The notes beneath the pieces were generated by a model, which was not told the origin of the DNA, made no database searches, and saw only the letters and a program-made list of their open reading frames with translations. Positions 5,793 to 9,856 of a DNA stretch of 12,495 bases are shown one piece after another. Each line of letters begins with the position of its first letter. Position 1 is the first letter of the stretch. The stretch lies in assembly GCA_030639395.1 (NCBI GenBank), contig DAOWCW010000014.1:1-12495 (forward strand), in the 5' to 3' direction. Position numbers and translations under genes: made by a program. The stretch comes from an archaeon. GTDB taxonomy: Archaea; Nanoarchaeota; Nanoarchaeia; Pacearchaeales; GW2011-AR1.

Positions 5793-6437
5793 ATGGCACT
5801 TATTAAATTATTAGTAGAAGGCGGAAAAATGTCACCAGGTCCAGCAGTTGCACAACAGCTAGGTCCAATGGGAATCAACATGGGAAAAGTAATCTCCGAC
5901 GTAAACGAAGCGACACAAGAATTCAAAGGCGTAACTCTACCAGTTCATCTGACAGTAAATCCAGATACAAAAGAAGTTTCTATCAAAGTCCTATCCCCAC
6001 CAACCTCCGAATTAATCAAAAAAGAATTAGGAGTTGCAAAGGCATCCGGAGCTCGATTAAAGCAAAGAGTTGGAAATTTAGCAATAGAACAAGTAATTTC
6101 AGTATCAAAAGCAAAGCATGACGCAATGCTATCAAACGATTTTATGGCAACAATAAAATCTGTAATCGGAACATGTCAAGCTCTAGGTGTATTAATCGAG
6201 AACAAAGAAACAAAAGAAATTATGCAAGATATCGAAGAAGGAAAATTTACAGAAGAAATTAATGCAAAAAAAACTGATGTTGATCCAGAAAAGCGAAAAA
6301 CACTAGACGATTACTTTACAACAATTGCTGAAAAGCAAGAAGCGGTAAAGAAAGAAGAAGACGCAGAGAAGGCAGCTGAGGAAGAAAAGAAAGCAGCCGA
6401 CGCAGTTGCACCAGCAACACCAGAAGTAAAGAAATAG
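5793..6437 (+). CDS. rpl11: 50S ribosomal protein uL11 with long C-terminal tail
   Basis: uL11 forms the base of the L10-L12 stalk and binds the GTPase-centre rRNA. The N-terminal domain (about 1-65) carries the family signature around KMSPGPAVAQQLGPMGINMG. The rRNA-binding domain (about 66-140) includes LKKQ-like elements and SVIGTCQALGVLIENKETKE. From about residue 155 the protein continues into a Lys/Glu/Ala-rich helical tail (EKQEAVKKEEDAEKAAEEEK), making it 214 aa against about 160 in most archaea. The usual archaeal followers uL1, uL10 and P1/L12 are absent; tRNA-Pro lies next. The start is supported by the promoter. Confidence 0.95.
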   Translation: MALIKLLVEGGKMSPGPAVAQQLGPMGINMGKVISDVNEATQEFKGVTLPVHLTVNPDTKEVSIKVLSPPTSELIKKELGVAKASGARLKQRVGNLAIEQVISVSKAKHDAMLSNDFMATIKSVIGTCQALGVLIENKETKEIMQDIEEGKFTEEINAKKTDVDPEKRKTLDDYFTTIAEKQEAVKKEEDAEKAAEEEKKAADAVAPATPEVKK

Positions 6438-6457
6438 ATTTATTAATAGATAAATCT
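6436..6457 (+). terminator. Hairpin overlapping the rpl11 stop codon
   Basis: AGATTTAT (6436-6443) pairs perfectly with ATAAATCT (6450-6457), loop TAATAG. It could end the rpl11 transcript, or it may simply include the AT-rich promoter of the tRNA that starts at 6470. Both roles are guesses. Confidence 0.3.
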
Positions 6458-6469
6458 CCTCATATTTAT

Positions 6470-6542
6470 GGGGCCATGGTCTAGCCTGGTATGATTCGAG
6501 GTTTGGGACTTCGCGACCGCAGTTCAAATCTGCGTGGCCCCA
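6470..6542 (+). tRNA. tRNA-Pro (anticodon TGG)
   Basis: A full cloverleaf can be folded by hand. The acceptor arm is GGGGCCA/TGGCCCC with A73. The D-arm starts at G10 with loop AGCCTGGTA. The anticodon stem is CGAGG/CTTCG (one G-U) with loop TTTGGGA, giving anticodon TGG with G37 as expected for proline. The variable loop has 4 nt, and the T-arm is CGCAG/CTGCG with loop TTCAAAT. CCA is not encoded and no intron is present. A TATA-like TTTATTAATAG lies about 21 nt upstream. The D-stem has one mismatch (13-22) and a G-U pair, within normal range. Confidence 0.95.
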
Positions 6543-6556
6543 TCACATTCAAAACA

Positions 6557-6686
6557 AAGCAGATTGGAACTGCTTGCAGTTTGCGGAAAATGCATTTTTC
6601 GCAGGGTTTAAAAAACCCGTGTCCGAGTGCCCTTGAGGCACGAAGGCAAATCTGCGTGGACTCATTTTCTCTTTCAGAGAAAATAC
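6557..6686 (+). ncRNA. Candidate structured RNA between tRNA-Pro and eL43
   Basis: This 130-nt stretch is unusually rich in local inverted repeats. An outer stem GCAGATT (6559-6565) pairs with AATCTGC (6649-6655). Inside it are AACTG/CAGTT with loop CTTG; TGCGGAAAA/TTTTTCGCA with loop TGCA (9 bp, one G-U); GGGTTT/AAACCC with loop AAA; and GTGCC/GGCAC flanked by opposed GA dinucleotides. A last hairpin, ATTTTCTC/GAGAAAAT, spans 6664-6684. It is less AT-rich than the flanks. I see no C/D-box, RNase P or SRP signatures. It may be a ncRNA, a tRNA trailer, or the eL43 leader. The class is unknown. Confidence 0.4.
6647..6659 (+). repeat. 13-bp duplication of the tRNA-Pro 3' region
   Basis: CAAATCTGCGTGG here is identical to 6525-6537 in the T-arm and acceptor arm of the tRNA, 122 bp upstream. 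The following bases also resemble each other (CCCCAT against ACTCAT). A direct repeat of a tRNA 3' end is the typical footprint of site-specific integration, but it could also be a partial tRNA duplication. Confidence 0.55.
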
Positions 6687-6721
6687 AGAATACCAAGAAC
6701 TAAAAACCAAAAACCAATAAA

Positions 6722-6952
6722 ATGGCAGTAAAGAAGAAAAAAATCGGAAGCGCAGGAAGACTTGGCGCAGGCTACGGTAAAATAAAACAAAAACTCGTAG
6801 CGGTAGAGAAAAAACAAAGAGTCAAGCAAGAATGCCCTTTCTGTAAAGGACGAGCAAAACGAAAAGTTAAATCAATCTGGGACTGCGTAAAATGCGGAAA
6901 AGAATTCGCATCAGGAGCGTATCATTTAAAAAACCAGAAAACCAAGAAATAA
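6722..6952 (+). CDS. rpl37ae: 50S ribosomal protein eL43 (L37Ae)
   Basis: This zinc-binding large-subunit protein of 76 aa starts MAVKKKKIGSAGRLGAGYGK. Its zinc ribbon has ligands C38, C41, C55 and C58 (ECPFCKGRAKRKVKSIWDCV, then KCGKEF). Length is slightly short of the usual 80-90 aa but complete. It is the first gene of a tight operon: its stop is 1 nt before the rpoP ATG, and pfdB follows 1 nt after rpoP. No convincing TATA box lies within 30 nt of the ATG, so the mRNA may start further upstream, possibly including the structured stretch after the tRNA. Confidence 0.93.
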   Translation: MAVKKKKIGSAGRLGAGYGKIKQKLVAVEKKQRVKQECPFCKGRAKRKVKSIWDCVKCGKEFASGAYHLKNQKTKK

Positions 6953-6953
6953 T

Positions 6954-7091
6954 ATGGCTTCATACAAATGCTTTCATTGTGGGAATAAATTAAAGTCGGA
7001 AGACTTAAAAAAACGATTTGTCTGCCCAGAATGTGGATCAAGGATATTCTACAAACCAAGAAATAAAATGAAAACAGTGAGTTCAGATTAA
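6954..7091 (+). CDS. rpoP: DNA-directed RNA polymerase subunit P (Rpo12)
   Basis: Rpo12 (Rpb12 homologue) is a tiny zinc-binding subunit that helps assemble the Rpo3/Rpo10/Rpo11 platform of archaeal RNA polymerase. The 45-aa product begins MASYKCFHCGNKLKSEDLKK and continues RFVCPECGSRIFYKPRNKMK. Zinc ligands are C6, C9, C24 and C27; the CPxCGSRI motif is the family hallmark. It lies between eL43 and prefoldin beta with 1-nt gaps on both sides, a conserved archaeal arrangement. No SD is visible, so translation is probably coupled to eL43. Confidence 0.93.
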   Translation: MASYKCFHCGNKLKSEDLKKRFVCPECGSRIFYKPRNKMKTVSSD

Positions 7092-7092
7092 A

Positions 7093-7479
7093 ATGGAAGA
7101 AGAATGCGGCGGAAATTGTGCAGGGAACAACCCTAATCCCTTAGCGAACCTAGATCAAGAAACTCAAGCACAAATCCAAGAACTCCAAATGATGGAACAA
7201 TCTTTTCAACAACTTTTAATGCAAAAAAACGCATTCAGCATGGAATCAAACGAAACAGATTTCATAATCAAAGAAGTCGAAAAAACATCAGGCGAAGTTT
7301 CCAGAATAATAGGGAATCAAGTTGTAATCAAAGCAACAAAAGAAGAAATTCTAGAAGACATGAAAAACAAAAAGAAACTAATTGATACAAGAATGAAATC
7401 AATAGACGAACAAGAGCAAGAATTTTCCAAGAAAATCGAATCAATTCGAGAAGAAGTAATGAAGAAGATTCAAGGATAA
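7093..7479 (+). CDS. pfdB: Prefoldin subunit beta
   Basis: Prefoldin is a hexameric chaperone (two alpha, four beta) that captures unfolded proteins with coiled-coil arms and passes them to the thermosome. The 128-aa protein has two long heptad-patterned helices, about residues 22-50 and 83-126, separated by the beta-hairpin region TSGEVSRIIGNQVVIKATKE, the family's conserved core. An unusual N-terminal tail, MEEECGGNCAGNNPNP, has two cysteines; its role is unknown. Typical beta subunits are about 115-120 aa. It is the third gene of the eL43-rpoP-pfdB operon. Confidence 0.92.
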   Translation: MEEECGGNCAGNNPNPLANLDQETQAQIQELQMMEQSFQQLLMQKNAFSMESNETDFIIKEVEKTSGEVSRIIGNQVVIKATKEEILEDMKNKKKLIDTRMKSIDEQEQEFSKKIESIREEVMKKIQG

Positions 7480-7579
7480 ATTTCTGTTTTAAATTTTCAA
7501 AATTAGATAATGCCTACATGTCCACTTTAACATTCATAACACTAACCCACCTCGGACAAAACCCCATCTTAAACCAAAG

Positions 7580-7621
7580 CCGTTCTTAAGGAGAAATCCT
7601 GCGAATTCTTCCGTTCTTAAG
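7580..7621. repeat. 11-bp direct repeat around a small GAAA hairpin
   Basis: CCGTTCTTAAG occurs at 7580-7590 and 7611-7621. Between them AGGA-GAAA-TCCT forms a short stem with a GNRA-type loop. It lies between pfdB and sepF in a stretch without any coding potential I can see (7480-7691). Confidence 0.45.
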
Positions 7622-7632
7622 CAAAGCGTTCT

Positions 7633-7653
7633 GTTTGAGACATTGTCTCAAAC
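7633..7653. promoter_or_regulatory. Perfect palindrome upstream of the sepF TATA box (candidate operator)
   Basis: GTTTGAGAC (7633-7641), spacer ATT, GTCTCAAAC (7645-7653). The right arm abuts the AT-rich promoter ATATAAATATTTAAAT. A 9-bp dyad touching the TATA/BRE region is a typical position for an archaeal dimeric regulator. It could instead be the terminator hairpin of the pfdB operon, although no T-tract follows on the plus strand. Confidence 0.5.
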
Positions 7654-7671
7654 ATATAAATATTTAAATAC
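7654..7671 (+). promoter_or_regulatory. TATA region of sepF
   Basis: ATATAAATATTTAAATAC contains two overlapping TATA-like words. The second, ATTTAAAT, is about 22 nt before the ATG at 7692 and predicts a leaderless mRNA. Confidence 0.5.
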
Positions 7672-7691
7672 TAAAATTATGAAACTACATT

Positions 7692-8084
7692 ATGGCATTC
7701 GACATATTCAAAAAAATAATGGGAAACACCGAAGAAATCTCTTCTGACTTCATCGAAATAGATTTAGAACAAGAAAGGTCCGACTCTAAAATCCTAATTA
7801 AAACATTCGTCTTAAAAGTTTACGAAGACATTAACCCAATCCTAAACTCTCTACGAGAAGGCTACACAATTGCGGTAATCGATATCAGAACTCTAAAATC
7901 AAAAGACGTGATCGAGTTAAAAAGAGCAGTATCTAAGATTAAAAAAACAGTAGAAGCTCTAGAGGGAAAAATCGCAGGCTTCGGAGAAAACACAATCATC
8001 GCAACACCATCAAAAGTTTTCGATATCCAGAAAGGCGTAACTGAAGCCCCAAAAGCAAGATCCGACGAACTAGAACGATTCTAA
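7692..8084 (+). CDS. sepF: SepF, membrane anchor of FtsZ
   Basis: Archaeal SepF tethers FtsZ to the membrane at midcell. The 130-aa protein begins with a short amphipathic helix, MAFDIFKKIMG, which fits the membrane-targeting sequence. A linker (EEISSDFIEIDLEQERSD) leads to the SepF core at about 35-118 (IKTFVLKVYEDINPILNSLR, then GYTIAVIDIRTLKSKD and LEGKIAGFGENTIIATPSKV). Length is normal for archaea. An ATG at 7679 is out of frame and was rejected. FtsZ is about 3 kb upstream on the same strand, so both partners of the division anchor are close but not in one operon. Confidence 0.9.
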   Translation: MAFDIFKKIMGNTEEISSDFIEIDLEQERSDSKILIKTFVLKVYEDINPILNSLREGYTIAVIDIRTLKSKDVIELKRAVSKIKKTVEALEGKIAGFGENTIIATPSKVFDIQKGVTEAPKARSDELERF

Positions 8085-8116
8085 GTTTTCCACAATTTTA
8101 AAAACTCCTTATCTCC

Positions 8117-8127
8117 TATTATATAAT
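8117..8127 (+). promoter_or_regulatory. Likely TATA box of the Dph2-like gene
   Basis: TATTATATAAT. It lies 114 nt before the ATG at 8242, so the mRNA would have a leader of about 90 nt containing the small stem CCTC-AGCA-GAGG. No better TATA box lies closer. Confidence 0.4.
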
Positions 8128-8245
8128 GAAACTAAATCAAAACAAAGTTTTGGAATCCAAGTTTTTTCTACTTTGCCTCAGCAGAGGTACGTCGCATAAA
8201 CAGAAGAGAAGCACCCCTTTTTCCAAAAAAGAAAGAAATCAATGA
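8126..8245 (+). CDS. Possible 39-aa upstream ORF overlapping the Dph2-like start
   Basis: An ATG at 8126 opens a frame that reads MKLNQNKVLESKFFLLCLSR, continues as a basic peptide, and stops at TGA 8243-8245. The stop overlaps the next start codon as ATGA (8242-8245), the arrangement usual for translational coupling. Against it, the ATG lies within the predicted TATA box, so an mRNA from that promoter would not include it, and there is no SD. I do not recognise the peptide, and it does not resemble the missing Dph2 domain. Confidence 0.2.
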   Translation: MKLNQNKVLESKFFLLCLSRGTSHKQKRSTPFSKKERNQ

Positions 8246-8937
8246 AAACTCAGCGTGCCCCAGTCAACAGTAACCCAAAATCAACGAGGGTATTATTTAT
8301 AGAAACAAGGCACAAGTTCAAAAACACCGACATAGACTTATCTATCCTAAACACCCTGCCAGGCAAAACAATATCACTAGCCGCAACAATCCAATACATC
8401 GACCTAGTCCCAAAAGTCAAAACCTACCTAGAATCCCAAAATAAAAAAGTCATCATAAAGCAAGGTGCTCACTACGAAGCCCACATCTTAGGTTGCAATT
8501 CAACAGCCCTAGATAAAACAGCAGACACAATCCTCATAATAACCGACGGTAAATTCCACGCAATCAATAATGCAATCCAAATCCAAAAACCAATCCATAT
8601 CTTTTCTGGTCTAACCTTAGAAAAAATAACCCAAAAAGAAATCGACATTCACAATAAAAAAACCCTAGCAAAACAAAAAAAATTCCTAACATCAAAAACC
8701 TTAGCCCTAATCCTTTCAACAAAACACGGACAACATCATAAACAAATCCAAAAAATAAAAAATAAAATTGAAAAGTTAAACAAAAAAGTCTACATCTTCG
8801 AAGCAAACAATATTAATATACAAGAATTAGAAAACTTTCCACAAATCCAACTCTGGATAAATACCGCTTGTTTCGGATTAGCAAGAGACGACCCAAAAAT
8901 AATCAATCTCCAAGATATTACGGAATTCTTAAAATAA
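8242..8937 (+). CDS. Dph2-like diphthamide synthase homologue lacking domain 1
   Basis: Dph2 makes the first step of diphthamide, transferring a 3-amino-3-carboxypropyl group from SAM to a histidine of EF-2 with a [4Fe-4S] cluster. Recognisable parts are the domain-2 region RVLFIETRHKF...SLAATIQYIDLVPKVKTYLE, the second-cysteine motif HILGCNSTALDKTADT with C85, the segment ILIITDGKFHAINNAI, and a domain-3 region ending WINTACFGLARDDPK with C210 (usual TACPR-type motif). Archaeal Dph2 is about 320-340 aa; this is 231 aa and lacks domain 1 with its cluster cysteine. Only 157 nt separate it from sepF, too little for the missing part. It is therefore a natural truncation, half of a split enzyme, or a repurposed paralogue. 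The frame is intact and very rich in Lys, Ile, Asn and Gln. Confidence 0.75.
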   Translation: MKTQRAPVNSNPKSTRVLFIETRHKFKNTDIDLSILNTLPGKTISLAATIQYIDLVPKVKTYLESQNKKVIIKQGAHYEAHILGCNSTALDKTADTILIITDGKFHAINNAIQIQKPIHIFSGLTLEKITQKEIDIHNKKTLAKQKKFLTSKTLALILSTKHGQHHKQIQKIKNKIEKLNKKVYIFEANNINIQELENFPQIQLWINTACFGLARDDPKIINLQDITEFLK

Positions 8938-8990
8938 AATAACAAAAATAACAATTTAATTTGAGTGTAGCCCTACCTTTACCCACTATC

Positions 8991-9018
8991 CTTAACTCCG
9001 CCAACCGGCGAAGCTAAG
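8991..9018. terminator. Strong hairpin between convergent genes
   Basis: On the minus strand CTTAGCTTCGCC pairs with GGCGGAGTTAAG over 12 positions (two G-U) with loop GGTT. It begins 8 nt after the stop of the 54-aa gene and 54 nt after the Dph2-like stop. It could stabilise or end the minus-strand mRNA. The GC-rich core resembles the palindrome within the FKBP gene. Confidence 0.5.
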
Positions 9019-9025
9019 CATCTGT

Positions 9026-9190
9026 CTACTCCTCCATGAAACCCATGACACCGATTGCCAAAACAACCAATGCAAGAATCCACGCAATAATCCCTTCAGT
9101 CAAGCTTCCCAAAGCACTAACTCCTATTAGTGGCAAAAGCATCAAGACACCAATCACTGTCACAAGCGAAGCGTTTAATTTGCTCATCAT
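9026..9190 (-). CDS. Small two-helix membrane protein with perfect SD
   Basis: The 54-aa product reads MMSKLNASLVTVIGVLMLLP, then LIGVSALGSL, TEGIIAWILALVVLAIGVMG and FMEE. There are two hydrophobic helices (about 8-26 and 33-51) with a short loop. The start is fixed by GGAGGTGAT, fully complementary to the 3' end of archaeal 16S rRNA, with 5 nt between it and the ATG at 9190. A second ATG follows immediately (9187). This SD is stronger than any other here and suggests high expression. I do not recognise the family. The plus-strand open frame over the same DNA (9036-9272) has no start signals. A strong hairpin follows its stop codon. Confidence 0.75.
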   Translation of the reverse strand: MMSKLNASLVTVIGVLMLLPLIGVSALGSLTEGIIAWILALVVLAIGVMGFMEE

Positions 9191-9240
9191 TTTTTATCAC
9201 CTCCATTTAATTTTAGTTCTTCTGAATTTAATCCCAAGCT
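9191..9240 (-). promoter_or_regulatory. Promoter and SD of the 54-aa membrane protein
   Basis: On the minus strand this has ATTAAATTC, then TAAAATTAAAT as TATA-like words, then GGAGGTGAT before the ATG. The short distance predicts a brief leader carrying the SD. Confidence 0.4.
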
Positions 9241-9312
9241 GTGCGAAAACAAAGCACAAATTCCGTTCCTAGTCACTCAATGACGACAGTCATCGAAATC
9301 CTCATCCAATCC

Positions 9313-9337
9313 AGATTTAATACCTAGTATTAAATCT
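9313..9337 (-). terminator. 11-bp perfect hairpin over the stop codon of the 122-aa gene
   Basis: AGATTTAATAC (9313-9323), spacer CTA, GTATTAAATCT (9327-9337). The stop codon (9330-9332) lies in one arm. It may protect the mRNA end or assist termination. The stem is almost all A-T, so its stability is modest. Confidence 0.35.
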
Positions 9338-9698
9338 TAGCCATCGAAAAAACCGTTTTCAACGCAACAACAATAGTCGCCGGAACAAACAGCAACGACA
9401 AACTTCCTAAAACATTTCGAAGCAAAGACACAACATAATTATCAGTAGGAATATAAACCAAAGCATCCACGCCCAAAGATCCAACAAGAACAATAGAAAG
9501 ACTAGCTAATAAAAAAGTCTGCGAATTCTTATCACCACTATTCATAATCCCAACAATCAAACCAATCAAAACCAAAGCCGAATAAAACAATCCACCAGCA
9601 GATTCAAGCGATTTATTAAACAAACCCAACATCACAGCCAAAACCACACCGACAAGAAAAGCATAAGCACCCCACAAGTTTTCCTTTGATCTAACCAT
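9330..9698 (-). CDS. Four-helix membrane protein of unknown function
   Basis: The 122-aa product has about four hydrophobic helices: LWGAYAFLVGVVLAVMLGLF (8-27), GGLFYSALVLIGLIVGIM (35-52), FLLASLSIVLVGSLGV (about 62-77) and LLFVPATIVVALKTVF (about 102-117). A short polar loop NSGDKNSQ lies between helices 2 and 3. There are no catalytic motifs or cysteine clusters. Its general style matches small membrane proteins common in DPANN genomes, but I cannot name a family. A TATA box TTTAAATATA lies about 20 nt upstream, so the gene is probably leaderless. It is divergent from the S-layer-like gene, with 158 nt between the starts. Confidence 0.75.
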   Translation of the reverse strand: MVRSKENLWGAYAFLVGVVLAVMLGLFNKSLESAGGLFYSALVLIGLIVGIMNSGDKNSQTFLLASLSIVLVGSLGVDALVYIPTDNYVVSLLRNVLGSLSLLFVPATIVVALKTVFSMAKI

Positions 9699-9717
9699 GT
9701 TCTGCCGACGATAACAT

Positions 9718-9727
9718 TATATTTAAA
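9718..9727 (-). promoter_or_regulatory. TATA box of the four-helix membrane protein
   Basis: On the minus strand this reads GTTTAAATAT, about 20 nt before the ATG at 9698. Confidence 0.45.
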
Positions 9728-9823
9728 CTTATCCATAGGCGAAACCCACTTGCCCCGTTCGATGTCGGAGACTATCTAATGGGGGACAAAACAATCCAAA
9801 ACTTATCCAAATACTATAGAAAT

Positions 9824-9832
9824 ATTTATAAA
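9824..9832 (+). promoter_or_regulatory. TATA box of the S-layer-like gene
   Basis: ATTTATAAA, 24 nt before the ATG at 9857. A strong match with leaderless spacing. Confidence 0.55.
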
Positions 9833-9856
9833 CTGTAGTAACCCCAAAATTACAAC

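Noticed and set aside
6557..6686. RNase P RNA, SRP RNA or C/D-box guide RNA
   Set aside because: It is too short for the first two and lacks their conserved cores. No paired C (RTGATGA) and D (CTGA) boxes were found.
7679..7691. Earlier ATG upstream of sepF
   Set aside because: It is 13 nt upstream and out of frame. The 7692 start gives the amphipathic N-terminus expected of SepF.
9036..9272. 78-aa plus-strand open frame
   Set aside because: It is antisense to the 54-aa gene, whose SD and hydrophobic pattern are far more convincing.
9740..9800. tRNA-like GTTCGATG segment in the divergent promoter region
   Set aside because: Only a 3-bp stem surrounds the loop, and no acceptor or anticodon arm can be formed.
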